From an uncultured Pseudodesulfovibrio sp. (lineage in GTDB: Bacteria > Desulfobacterota > Desulfovibrionia > Desulfovibrionales > Desulfovibrionaceae): a stretch of DNA of 64,000 nucleotides. Of the stretch, positions 53,528-62,032 are shown piece after piece. Where the stretch lies: the NCBI RefSeq assembly GCF_963675635.1, contig NZ_OY776488.1:475740-539739 (forward strand). Direction: 5' to 3'. A model generated the notes under the pieces. That model did not search any database. It saw only the letters and a program-made list of their open reading frames with translations, and was not told the DNA's origin. Numbering within the stretch: the stretch's first letter is position 1; the number at the start of each line of letters is the position of its first letter. Made by a program: the position numbers and the translations under genes.

Positions 53528-54301
53528 ATGGATATACATCGTTTTGTCTGGGTTCTTGTGTTGAGCCTGCTTGTTTTTGCCGGTTGCGCCGGGAAAACAA
53601 CCCGTGGCACGGAAGCCGATTTGACTGCTGCCAACGTGTTGGTGGACGAGGCCGCTCGCGCTCTTGAAACGACGATTGAGAATGACAAGGACGGCGTTCT
53701 TCGGACCATGATCGACAAGGCCAAAGGCGTGTTGATTATCCCGGCCGCAGGAGAAGCTAGTCTGCTTATTTCCATCGGTGGCGGCAATGCCGTGCTGATG
53801 GCCTCCACTGACAAAGGATGGACCGGGCCTGTTTTCATGACCAAGGGGACCGTTGGATACGGTTTTCAGGCCGGTTTTTCCAAACAGTCAGGCGTTGTGC
53901 TGTTCATGCATGAGGACGATGTTCGCTACATGTTGCAGACAGGTGCCATCGTGCAGGCTCATGCCCGTTTGGTTGTCCTGAATGTGGACTTTGAAATTCA
54001 TGAGACTGATGAATTTTATGAATCCGGTGACGTTTATTTTGTGGGCGGTCAGAGCGGATTGTATGCGGGGTTGGCGGTCAACAGTGGCGGCTTTACGGAT
54101 CGGACCGTTTTGAATGAAGCCTATACTGGTGTAAAAGGTGGCGGGCCCAGAGCTGTTCTTCTGGAACAGAAAATTCAGCCCGAAGCTGCAATGCGTTTGC
54201 GTGAGATGCTCTCCCGGACAGGGGCTGGAGCTGAAGCGCAAAACGGAGATTCTCTTACTCCGACAAAAGAAAAGGACGGAACTGACGTTCCGTCCAACTA
54301 A
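53528..54301 (+). CDS. SYLF/YSC84-type lipid-binding lipoprotein
   Basis: Lipoprotein of 257 residues. The signal sequence VWVLVLSLLVFAGC is a clear lipobox (cysteine near residue 20). The SYLF domain follows: LRTMIDKAKGVLIIPAAGEA, VFMTKGTVGYGFQAGFSKQS, SGLYAGLAVNSGGFTDR. In other organisms this domain binds phosphoinositides or other lipids; the bacterial role is not known. It starts 31 bases after selB and a tRNA-His on the opposite strand follows. Confidence 0.88.
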   Translation: MDIHRFVWVLVLSLLVFAGCAGKTTRGTEADLTAANVLVDEAARALETTIENDKDGVLRTMIDKAKGVLIIPAAGEASLLISIGGGNAVLMASTDKGWTGPVFMTKGTVGYGFQAGFSKQSGVVLFMHEDDVRYMLQTGAIVQAHARLVVLNVDFEIHETDEFYESGDVYFVGGQSGLYAGLAVNSGGFTDRTVLNEAYTGVKGGGPRAVLLEQKIQPEAAMRLREMLSRTGAGAEAQNGDSLTPTKEKDGTDVPSN

Positions 54302-54308
54302 GGTCACT

Positions 54309-54385
54309 TGGGGTGAGTGATGGGACTTGAACCCACGGCCACCTGGGCCACAACCAGGTGCTCTACCAACTGAGCTACACCCACC
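54309..54385 (-). tRNA. tRNA-His (anticodon GTG)
   Basis: Seventy-seven bases including CCA. Acceptor GTGGGTG pairs with CACTCAC (with one G-U or mismatch), an extra G at position -1 opposite discriminator C73 is the mark of histidine tRNA, the loop TTGTGGC carries anticodon GTG and the T loop is TTCAAGT. Confidence 0.95.
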
Positions 54386-54453
54386 GTGTGAGGGGCAGTT
54401 TTTAGCTAAGGTTTCTCTCGCGGTCAAGCAAAAGAATTAAAAAAAGGTGACAG

Positions 54454-55710
54454 ATGGATAAACTAATTATTGAAGGCGGCATTCCGCTGCAGGGAAGTAT
54501 TCAGGTCAGCGGTGCTAAAAACGCCGCTCTGCCTATCCTTATGGCATGTCTTTTGGCAGAAGGTCAGGTCAACCTGAGTAATGTTCCCAGACTTGCCGAT
54601 ATCAGAACTTCCCTGAAACTTTTGAATATCCTTGGATGCGAAACATCTTTCGAGGGCAATGAGGCCACGAGCCTGTGCACAGGTCTTAAACCGGAAGCTC
54701 CATATGATCTGGTCAAGACCATGCGGGCTTCCGTGCTGTGCCTTGGGCCACTCCTCGCTCGGCTGGGTGAAGCCAAGGTCGCACTCCCAGGCGGCTGTGC
54801 CATTGGTGCGCGCCCTGTTGATCTTCATTTGCGCGGTTTTGAGCGTATGGGTGCCGAATTCGAAATCACCGAAGGGTATATCAAGGGCCGTTGTAAAGGT
54901 GGCCTCAAGGGAGCCAAAATCACTCTGGATTTCCCCACAGTGGGTGGCACTGAAAACATTCTTATGGCCGCTTGTCTGGCCGAGGGCCAAAGCGTCATTG
55001 AGAATGCGGCTCGCGAGCCTGAAGTCGAGGACCTTGCAAATTTCCTTAATGCGTGCGGCGCGAAAATTACCGGACATGGAACCAGCGTCATTACCGTTCA
55101 GGGCGTGTCCTCCCTTTCGGGCTGTGATTATCGTGTTATGCCGGACCGCATTGAGGCTGGAACTTACATGGTGGCTGCCGCTATTACTGGTGGCGAGCTG
55201 GAAGTGTTGGACTGTCCGTTCGATGCTTTAGATGCTGTCAGTTACAAGTTGCGTGAAATGGGTGTCTGGCTGCAGGAGGAAGAGGGCTATGTTCTTGTCC
55301 GCCGCGCCAACGGGCTGCTGGAAAACGTGGATGTGACCACGTTGCCTCATCCCGGATTCCCTACGGATATGCAGGCCCAGCTCATGGCGCTCATGTGCCT
55401 TGGCAAAGGGACGGGTATTATTGAGGAGAAGATTTTCGAGAATCGGTTCATGCATGTTCTAGAACTGGTTCGGCTTGGCGCAGATATTCGGCTCAAGGGT
55501 CGTACCGCCATGGTTCATGGCGTGGGGCAACTCAGAGGTGCTCCGGTTATGGCGTCCGACCTTCGGGCGAGTGCTTCACTCGTTCTGGCCGGTCTGGCCG
55601 CAGAGGGTACAACTACCATTGAGCGTATCTACCATCTGGATCGCGGTTACGAAAATATCGAAGCCAAGCTGTCCGGGGTGGGCGCACGCATTAAGCGCGT
55701 CAGCAGTTAA
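54454..55710 (+). CDS. murA: UDP-N-acetylglucosamine 1-carboxyvinyltransferase
   Basis: First committed enzyme of peptidoglycan synthesis, 418 residues, standard length. [17 protein letters not shown] near the N-terminus, the loop [20 protein letters not shown] with the catalytic cysteine that fosfomycin modifies (about residue 114), [28 protein letters not shown] and [15 protein letters not shown] are all present. The AAGGTGA site precedes ATG 54454. A terminator follows, so it forms its own unit. Confidence 0.97.
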   Translation: MDKLIIEGGIPLQGSIQVSGAKNAALPILMACLLAEGQVNLSNVPRLADIRTSLKLLNILGCETSFEGNEATSLCTGLKPEAPYDLVKTMRASVLCLGPLLARLGEAKVALPGGCAIGARPVDLHLRGFERMGAEFEITEGYIKGRCKGGLKGAKITLDFPTVGGTENILMAACLAEGQSVIENAAREPEVEDLANFLNACGAKITGHGTSVITVQGVSSLSGCDYRVMPDRIEAGTYMVAAAITGGELEVLDCPFDALDAVSYKLREMGVWLQEEEGYVLVRRANGLLENVDVTTLPHPGFPTDMQAQLMALMCLGKGTGIIEEKIFENRFMHVLELVRLGADIRLKGRTAMVHGVGQLRGAPVMASDLRASASLVLAGLAAEGTTTIERIYHLDRGYENIEAKLSGVGARIKRVSS

Positions 55711-55735
55711 TTCTCTTTTTGTATCGGTTTATTCT

Positions 55736-55771
55736 GCGACCGGCGTCCTTGTGATGCCGGTCGCTTTTTTT
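55736..55771 (+). terminator. Terminator of murA
   Basis: GCGACCGGC and GCCGGTCGC form a nine-base stem followed by seven T. Confidence 0.92.
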
Positions 55772-55890
55772 AGTGCCTTTTTTGTGGGTTTCCATTTCTG
55801 AGAGGGTGCTGGATAACGGAGTGGGTTCCTGTTAATTCTTTGGGTGTTAAGAGAATAGTTTGTAACCGTCATGATGAAAGTCGAGTGACC

Positions 55891-58296
55891 ATGGACAAAA
55901 CCTGTTGGACATCACGATCAATCGTACCTGGATTGCTGCCATGGCAATCGTATGGGTTGGCGTTTGTTCTTGGGATTGTCTCCTTCAAATATCCAGTCTC
56001 GTCCATGGCAGGGCTTGGCGTGGTCTATCTGGCAGATTTCCTGCTGCGAGGACGGTCATGCCGATTGCCATTGCTGGTCTTTGTCTGCTGTGCGGCTTTT
56101 GGGTTCGGGTATGCTGCTCAGCGAACGCCGGAACTGCCGCAGGGGATACCCACTTGGGCCGAAACCAGAAAGCCGATCCTGGTTCGGGCCGTAGCGGAAC
56201 GAGTCGAGCCTCGTTCAAGCAACAGGCTTCGTGTTGTGCTTGGAGATATCCGGTGCATGGTTGATGGTGTTGAGGAAACCCTGCCGGGACAGATGGCGTT
56301 GTCTATCCGTCATCCGTTGTATCGGCCTGTTCCTGGGCAGAAGCTTGAAGCTCTGCTCCGTGTTGTTCCTGTACGCAGTTTTGGCAATCCTGGTGGCTGG
56401 GATTATGGCTGGTACTGGCAGCGACAGGGCGTTTTTTGGCGGGCATGGCCCGTCGGTAAAGCACCTCTCGTATGGGGAGAATCTCCTGCAGACGTCTTGT
56501 GGCAGGTGAAAGCTCAATTGCGTCACACCGTGTCAGAGTTGCTTCCCGGGACACAGGCGGGAGCCATGGTTCTGGCCTTGACCACGGGTGACCGTTCTTT
56601 GCTTTCCAATGAGACAATGGAAGCGACACGGAGTGCCGGGCTTGCACATACTTTGGCGTTGTCCGGGCTGCATGTGGGGTTTGTGGCGGCCATGGGATTT
56701 GCACTGGCATTGGTTGTGGGCTGGATGTATCCGCCGTTGCTTCTGACCATTCCCCGACCCAAGCTGGCTGTTCTGATGGCGGCACCATTGGTGCTTGGCT
56801 ATGCATGGCTCGGACAGCCTTCCGCATCCTTGATCCGCGCTGCCACGATGTTTGGATTCTGGGGATTCCTTTTGCTTCAGGGGCGGGGCCGTGTTCTCAT
56901 GGACGGGCTTTTTTTTGCCGTGTTGACCATTGTGTTCGTTTCACCCATGGCGGTCTTTGATCTCAGCCTGCAAATGTCTGTGGTCGCAGTGGCTGGTATC
57001 GGACTCATGTATCCTCATTTTCGGTCACTGTTTTTATCTGGCGGCTCATGGCCTCGGCAACTTGTGTGCTGGGCTGTCGGTGTCATGTGTACGAGTTTGA
57101 GCGCGAATATTGCGCTGCTCCCGCTTATATCGTGGTATTTCGGCACATTGTGCCCGAACCTGCTGCTCAACCTGATTTGGCTGCCTGCACTTGGTTTTGT
57201 GGTCATGCCGCTGGGGCTGGCGGGGGTACTCATGACGCTTTTCCCATGGACACAAGGTGTTGGCGGCGTCCTGCTCGGCTGGGCAGCGCAGGTTACGGAG
57301 TGGATGTTGGCTCTGCTTTCTGCGGTCGATGCTGCTGGATTGACGCCCGTTTTTGCTGTGCTCAGACCTTTGTGGCCGGAAATGCTCGGCTGCGCGCTGT
57401 TACTGGTTGTGGTCGTGTCCATTGTTCGAAGTTCACGGCGGGTGCCAGTGGAATTGGCTGCTATCGGATTTGTTCTTCTCATTTCCCCGCATATTTCGGT
57501 TATGGTGTCTGATGCCCGTGATGAAGTTCGATTGACCATGGTTGACGTCGGGCTTGGGCAGGCCCTGGTCGTATCGCTTCCCGGCGGACATCGTTGGCTG
57601 GTGGACGGCGGAGGTGGATCACGCACGTTCGATCTGGGTGAGGCCGTGGTTGCTCCGGTTTTGACACGTGGCAGACCTCCTCGTCTGGATGGTGTGTTCA
57701 TGACGCACCCGGACGTGGATCACAGCCATGGTCTGCCGTTTATTCTCGATAGGTTCAATGTCGGAGCGTTCTATACCAACGGCATGATGCCGAGGGGCAG
57801 GGCTGGTGAACGGCTGCGGGCGGCATTGTCGCGCCACAATCTTGTTCCATGCTCCCTGATAACCGGGGAAACTGTGCCGCTGATTGAAAACGGCTTTTTT
57901 GAAGTGCTGCATCCAGGAAAGGAATTTAAAAGTTCCAAAGCCAATGAAAGATCATTGGTCATGCGGTTAGTCTGGAATGAAAAACCGCTGGCTTTATTGA
58001 CGGGTGATGTGGAAAAGGCCGGGATCGACGCCCTGTTGAATGATGAAAGCATGATGAGGTCAGAGGTTCTTGTCCTGCCCCACCATGGAAGTCGGAGCAG
58101 CTTTGATCCGAGGATGTATGAGGCTGTTAAGTCACAGGTTGTTTTGTGCTCCAATGGCTATCTTAACCGGTATGGATTTCCGGACCCGGATGTGGTGCGT
58201 GAGGTTGGAGGTCGGGTGCTGATGACTTCACGTCATGGTCAGGTCGTATGTACCTGGAGTGACTCCGGGCTTGGTGTGGAGTCGTTTTATCCATAG
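55891..58296 (+). CDS. comEC: ComEC/Rec2-type DNA internalisation protein
   Basis: Large membrane protein of about 801 residues for passage of single-stranded DNA across the inner membrane in natural transformation. The N-terminal membrane and OB-like part is followed by the competence domain (ARSAGLAHTLALSGLHVGFV-like segment here SAGLAHTLALSGLHVGF, about residue 247). A C-terminal metallo-beta-lactamase-like domain includes DVGLGQALVVSLPGG, THPDVDHSHGLP and VLPHHGSRSSFDP. ATG 55891 is the likely start, though no strong ribosome site is seen; 55840 is in frame. HDOD and MBL genes follow closely. Confidence 0.9.
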   Translation: MDKTCWTSRSIVPGLLPWQSYGLAFVLGIVSFKYPVSSMAGLGVVYLADFLLRGRSCRLPLLVFVCCAAFGFGYAAQRTPELPQGIPTWAETRKPILVRAVAERVEPRSSNRLRVVLGDIRCMVDGVEETLPGQMALSIRHPLYRPVPGQKLEALLRVVPVRSFGNPGGWDYGWYWQRQGVFWRAWPVGKAPLVWGESPADVLWQVKAQLRHTVSELLPGTQAGAMVLALTTGDRSLLSNETMEATRSAGLAHTLALSGLHVGFVAAMGFALALVVGWMYPPLLLTIPRPKLAVLMAAPLVLGYAWLGQPSASLIRAATMFGFWGFLLLQGRGRVLMDGLFFAVLTIVFVSPMAVFDLSLQMSVVAVAGIGLMYPHFRSLFLSGGSWPRQLVCWAVGVMCTSLSANIALLPLISWYFGTLCPNLLLNLIWLPALGFVVMPLGLAGVLMTLFPWTQGVGGVLLGWAAQVTEWMLALLSAVDAAGLTPVFAVLRPLWPEMLGCALLLVVVVSIVRSSRRVPVELAAIGFVLLISPHISVMVSDARDEVRLTMVDVGLGQALVVSLPGGHRWLVDGGGGSRTFDLGEAVVAPVLTRGRPPRLDGVFMTHPDVDHSHGLPFILDRFNVGAFYTNGMMPRGRAGERLRAALSRHNLVPCSLITGETVPLIENGFFEVLHPGKEFKSSKANERSLVMRLVWNEKPLALLTGDVEKAGIDALLNDESMMRSEVLVLPHHGSRSSFDPRMYEAVKSQVVLCSNGYLNRYGFPDPDVVREVGGRVLMTSRHGQVVCTWSDSGLGVESFYP

Positions 58297-58410
58297 ATCT
58301 CACTTGCCACGGAATTTTACCTGAGCTACCGTCCATATTTATATGTCAGGCGGTGTGATTTATTGTTGTCGGATTGGGGATGTTCGATAAAACCTGTTGC
58401 ACTCAACTCG

Positions 58411-59277
58411 ATGGAACAAATGACGGAACTGAATAAGAAATTACTTGCTGCCGTTGAGAAAATGCCTGCATTCCCTCAGAGTGTGAATCAGGTTTTGAAA
58501 TTAACCGCGGATATCAACTGTTCGCAGAGGGATCTGGTTGAAGTTGTCAAGCGTGATCCGGTATTTACCCTGAAAATATTGAGATTGGTCAACTCTGCCT
58601 ATTTCGGTTTGTCGCGGGAGATTACCTCGATCAATCAGGCCAGCGTATATCTCGGTCTGAATACTCTGAAAAATATTTCCTTGGGATTGGCTGCTGTAGG
58701 GGCAATACCCAAATCCGCCGGTAAACGGATGGATATGGGCGGATTTTGGTTGCATTCCCTGGCCGTGGCTACGGCCACGCGCATGCTCGGGTTGAAGCTC
58801 GGTGTGTCGCGTGACGATGCCGCTGATTATTTTGCTGCCGGATTGTTGCATGATGTCGGCAAGGTCGTGTTTGCCTTGTATATGCCTGAAGAATTCGAGG
58901 AAGCCACGAACCGTTCTGCTGAACCTGGAGTTTCATTTTATCAGTGTGAAAGGGACGTTATTGGGGCCACCCATGCCGACATCGGTGCTATGCTCGCCCA
59001 AAAATGGAATCTTCCTGTGGAGTTGCATGACGCCATCGCGCGACACCATTCCATCGGCTCTGGTGAACCTTCACAGCTTCTCGACTGTCTGTTCGTGGCA
59101 AACCAGATCACGAAGAAACTTTCATTCGGTTCTGCCGGAGATTTTGAAGTTGAGCCTTTGCCCGATTCAGTCAAGGAGCGATTTTCCATGGACATGGATG
59201 AGCTTGTCGAGGATTTGCCCACTTTGGATGAGGAAGTGGAAAATGCTCGAATATTCATCAAGCTCGGGGAGGCCTGA
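58411..59277 (+). CDS. HDOD domain protein
   Basis: Cytoplasmic protein of about 288 residues. The HDOD domain spans about residues 10-205: PAFPQSVNQVLKLTADINCS, DPVFTLKILRLVNSAYFGLS, ASVYLGLNTLKNISLGLAAV, DYFAAGLLHDVGKVVFALYM with an HD pair. HDOD proteins act as non-catalytic HD-type hubs in signalling, motility and stress. The start is uncertain because no ribosome site is obvious; ATG 58411 or 58420 are plausible. It is followed four bases later by an MBL-fold gene. Confidence 0.85.
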   Translation: MEQMTELNKKLLAAVEKMPAFPQSVNQVLKLTADINCSQRDLVEVVKRDPVFTLKILRLVNSAYFGLSREITSINQASVYLGLNTLKNISLGLAAVGAIPKSAGKRMDMGGFWLHSLAVATATRMLGLKLGVSRDDAADYFAAGLLHDVGKVVFALYMPEEFEEATNRSAEPGVSFYQCERDVIGATHADIGAMLAQKWNLPVELHDAIARHHSIGSGEPSQLLDCLFVANQITKKLSFGSAGDFEVEPLPDSVKERFSMDMDELVEDLPTLDEEVENARIFIKLGEA

Positions 59278-59281
59278 GCCA

Positions 59282-60163
59282 ATGCGATTTCAATTTTGGG
59301 GAACTCGTGGTTCTCTACCTGTGCCGGGAGCAGATACGGTGAAGTATGGGGGCAATACGACCTGTATCGAGGTGCGGTCCGACAATAATGACCTGATTAT
59401 TCTGGATGCGGGGACCGGCATCAGGACATTGGGAATAGAGTTGTCACAGAGTATGCCGGTCAAGTGTCACCTGTTTGTTTCTCATACCCATTGGGACCAT
59501 ATTCAGGGCATACCTTTTTTTATCCCCATGTTTGTGCAGGGGAATGAACTGACGATTTACGGTCCCCCTGATCCTCTGACCATGACTGGCGTTGAGGCTG
59601 TGTTGGCCAAGCAGATGGAATATCCTCATTTTCCGGTTCGCGTGGTCGAGTTGCAGGCGGATATCTCTTACGACACCCTGTCAGACTGTCAGGTCGTTGA
59701 CCTCGGATTTGCCAGGGTTTCAACATTTCTCATGAATCATCCTGCCATGAACTTTGGGTTTAAGATTGAATGCGACGGGAAGAGTCTTTTCTTTACGGGT
59801 GACCATGAGCCGTTGCACAATATCTATCAGCCGGACGATGCCGAATATGAAGAATACGAGCAGGTTGTGCGGGAGCGAAGTCAGGCTGTCATTGATTTTG
59901 TCAGTGGCGTCGACGTACTGATAGCCGATTCACAGTATACCGAAGAAGAATACCAGACAAAGCGGGGGTGGGGACACTCAACCTATGAAAGTTCACTTGA
60001 ACTTGCGCGGGACACTGGCGCGGGAATGACGTATTTGACACATCACGACACCACCCGGACGGATGAACAGTTGGATGCTATTTTTGCTCGAATCAGTGAT
60101 GAATGGAGTGATTCTGGTGTGGCTTTTGACCTTGCCCGCGAGGGAGAAGTCATACGGATGTAG
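59282..60163 (+). CDS. MBL-fold metallo-hydrolase
   Basis: Hydrolase of 293 residues of the PhnP/RNase Z-like kind. FWGTRGSLPVPGADTVKYGG opens the protein, then DAGTGIRTLG, the metal motif SHTHWDHIQGIP (about residues 62-73), and GDHEPLHN, ADSQYTEEEY and LTHHDTTRTDEQL with further metal ligands. Start ATG 59282 follows GGGGAGG in the end of the HDOD gene. Substrate unknown. Relatives linked to two-component genes often degrade a cyclic nucleotide or phosphodiester. Confidence 0.85.
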   Translation: MRFQFWGTRGSLPVPGADTVKYGGNTTCIEVRSDNNDLIILDAGTGIRTLGIELSQSMPVKCHLFVSHTHWDHIQGIPFFIPMFVQGNELTIYGPPDPLTMTGVEAVLAKQMEYPHFPVRVVELQADISYDTLSDCQVVDLGFARVSTFLMNHPAMNFGFKIECDGKSLFFTGDHEPLHNIYQPDDAEYEEYEQVVRERSQAVIDFVSGVDVLIADSQYTEEEYQTKRGWGHSTYESSLELARDTGAGMTYLTHHDTTRTDEQLDAIFARISDEWSDSGVAFDLAREGEVIRM

Positions 60164-60261
60164 CGTGAATGGGGCAGGATACCGGGAGTTGCATTTTTCC
60201 GGTTAAAGTGACATTAATTTTCAGGTTGCTGTAAGCTATGAGATTGCTCAGGAGGATCTGC

Positions 60262-60657
60262 ATGAAAGCGCTTATCGTGGATGACGATTTTTACAGCCGG
60301 AATATGATTCACGAGATTTTACGCCAGGTTGCCCAGTGTGATATTGCCGTCAACGGTGAGGAGGCCATTGAGGCCTTTGGTCGTGGATTGGCTAATGGCG
60401 AACCGTATAATCTTATCTGCCTTGATTTGCTCATGCCTGAAATGGATGGGCAGCAGGCTCTTCGTGAAATACGTGCTCTGGAAAAGGAGCATGATGTTGC
60501 TCCTCAGAATGAGTCTAAAGTCATTGTTACCACCATGCTTGCGGATGAGAAGGAAACTCACGATGCCTTCTTCCTTGGCGGGGCTACTTCCTATCTGGTC
60601 AAACCCATTGATGAGGAAAAGCTTCTCAATGAGATAAAGAGCCTGGGGTTGGTTTAA
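60262..60657 (+). CDS. Single-domain response regulator (CheY-like)
   Basis: Receiver domain protein of 131 residues, with no output domain. Acidic pair VDDDF at the start, phospho-acceptor in ICLDLLMPEMDG (about residue 57), the switch threonine in VTTMLADEKE and the lysine in SYLVKPID. AGGAGG seven bases before ATG 60262 sets the start. No histidine kinase is adjacent. It follows HDOD and MBL genes, with a terminator after it. Confidence 0.92.
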   Translation: MKALIVDDDFYSRNMIHEILRQVAQCDIAVNGEEAIEAFGRGLANGEPYNLICLDLLMPEMDGQQALREIRALEKEHDVAPQNESKVIVTTMLADEKETHDAFFLGGATSYLVKPIDEEKLLNEIKSLGLV

Positions 60658-60682
60658 AGGCTGTTTTATAACGCTAAAAGCC

Positions 60683-60717
60683 GGGTGCCGTGCGACTGAG
60701 ACGGCACCCTTTTTTTC
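60683..60717 (+). terminator. Terminator of the response regulator gene
   Basis: GGGTGCCG and CGGCACCC form the stem, followed by seven T. Confidence 0.9.
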
Positions 60718-60826
60718 TTTTGACGGCATGATTTGAAGTCGAAGCCGTTTTCTAATATATTGATTTTCTTTGCATGATATTTTCTTCCCCGATGATACGG
60801 GGTGCTTATATACAGGATATAAAACA

Positions 60827-61987
60827 ATGAGCCAAATACTTGGTGTTAAATTTAATGATTACGGTCAGGTATATTATTTTACCTCTGGCCCTTTCGTGGT
60901 CCGTGAAGGACAACACGTTATCGTCAAGACCGATCAGGGCATGGGATTGGGGAAAGTTATTCTGATTCGTCAGGCTCCCAAGGAAGAAGACGACAATGAC
61001 AGCCATAAGCCCATCTATCGTCTCGCTAATGAAAAAGACATGGAGTCTATAGCCGAGAACGAGGCACTATCCAAGGATGCCTTCAAGTACTGCAGGAAAT
61101 GTGTTTCCACACATAAACTGGGCATGAAACTAGTCGATGTGGAGGTCTTTTTTGATCGGTCCAAGATGGTTTTCTATTTTACAGCCCCCGGCCGTATTGA
61201 TTTTCGTGAATTGATCAAGGATCTTGTCCGGGAATATCGGACCCGCATTGAATTGCGGCAGATAGGTGTGCGCCATGAGACCCAGATGCTCGGCGCGATC
61301 GGTAACTGCGGTCAGATATGCTGTTGTCGTCGGTTCATGCGAAAGTTTGTTCCTGTGACAATCAAAATGGCCAAGGAACAGAATCTTTTCCTTAATCCGA
61401 CCAAAATTTCGGGAATATGCGGTCGCCTGCTCTGTTGCCTCAGCTTTGAGCAGGAAGGATATGAGGAGTTTCACCGCATGTGTCCGCGTGTGGGCAAGAA
61501 GTACACGACTTCTCTGGGCCAAGTGAAAGTTCTTCGTTCCAATTTCTTCAAGAAAAGTCTTTCTCTGCTTACTGAGAGTTTTGAGGAGCAGGAAGTTTCC
61601 ATTGACGAATGGAATGAAATAGTTAACAAGCCGCCCAGTGAAGAGGCTATGGGTGAAGCCAAGCCTCGGAACCAGCGAAGCAAGCGCGGTGGCAGGCCGT
61701 CCAAGCCTGAGGAGCCCCGTCGTGATGTTTCTCGCGAGAAAGAGCCGTCTGAGGACAAGACAGACGAGGCTCGTGGTCGCAGTACGCTGAAGCGAAGCGA
61801 CAAAAATGAGAGTGACAAAGGGGATCGTAAGCGGTACCCACGTAAGGAACGTCCCGAGAAGAAAGAGCGGGATGACGCATCGGTTCGTTCTGCCCCCGAA
61901 GGAAAGAGCGACTCCCTTTCTGATGATGAAAAATCCAAAAGAGGGCGCAGGCCCAGAAGGCGTAGGCGCAGGCCTTCCAAAAAATAA
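60827..61987 (+). CDS. PSP1 domain protein (RicT/YaaT-like) with long basic tail
   Basis: Cytoplasmic protein of 386 residues. The PSP1 core spans about residues 1-250: GVKFNDYGQVYYFTSGPFVV, VIVKTDQGMGLGKVI, GNCGQICCCRRFMRKFVPV, ISGICGRLLCCLSFEQEGYE. The many cysteines (CxxCCC and CGRLLCC) may bind an Fe-S cluster as reported for RicAFT in Bacillus. From about residue 275 the tail is disordered and rich in K, R, E and S, likely nucleic-acid binding. Bacillus RicT acts with RNase Y in RNA maturation. ATG 60827 is the likely start. metG follows 45 bases later. Confidence 0.85.
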   Translation: MSQILGVKFNDYGQVYYFTSGPFVVREGQHVIVKTDQGMGLGKVILIRQAPKEEDDNDSHKPIYRLANEKDMESIAENEALSKDAFKYCRKCVSTHKLGMKLVDVEVFFDRSKMVFYFTAPGRIDFRELIKDLVREYRTRIELRQIGVRHETQMLGAIGNCGQICCCRRFMRKFVPVTIKMAKEQNLFLNPTKISGICGRLLCCLSFEQEGYEEFHRMCPRVGKKYTTSLGQVKVLRSNFFKKSLSLLTESFEEQEVSIDEWNEIVNKPPSEEAMGEAKPRNQRSKRGGRPSKPEEPRRDVSREKEPSEDKTDEARGRSTLKRSDKNESDKGDRKRYPRKERPEKKERDDASVRSAPEGKSDSLSDDEKSKRGRRPRRRRRRPSKK

Positions 61988-62032
61988 CTGCGTGGCAGGC
62001 GGACTCTGTCCGTCACGACAAGGAGAATTGAT

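Noticed and set aside
58802-59281. Upstream extension of the MBL-fold gene
   Set aside because: It is the wrong frame of the HDOD gene; the conserved FWGTRGS start is at 59282.
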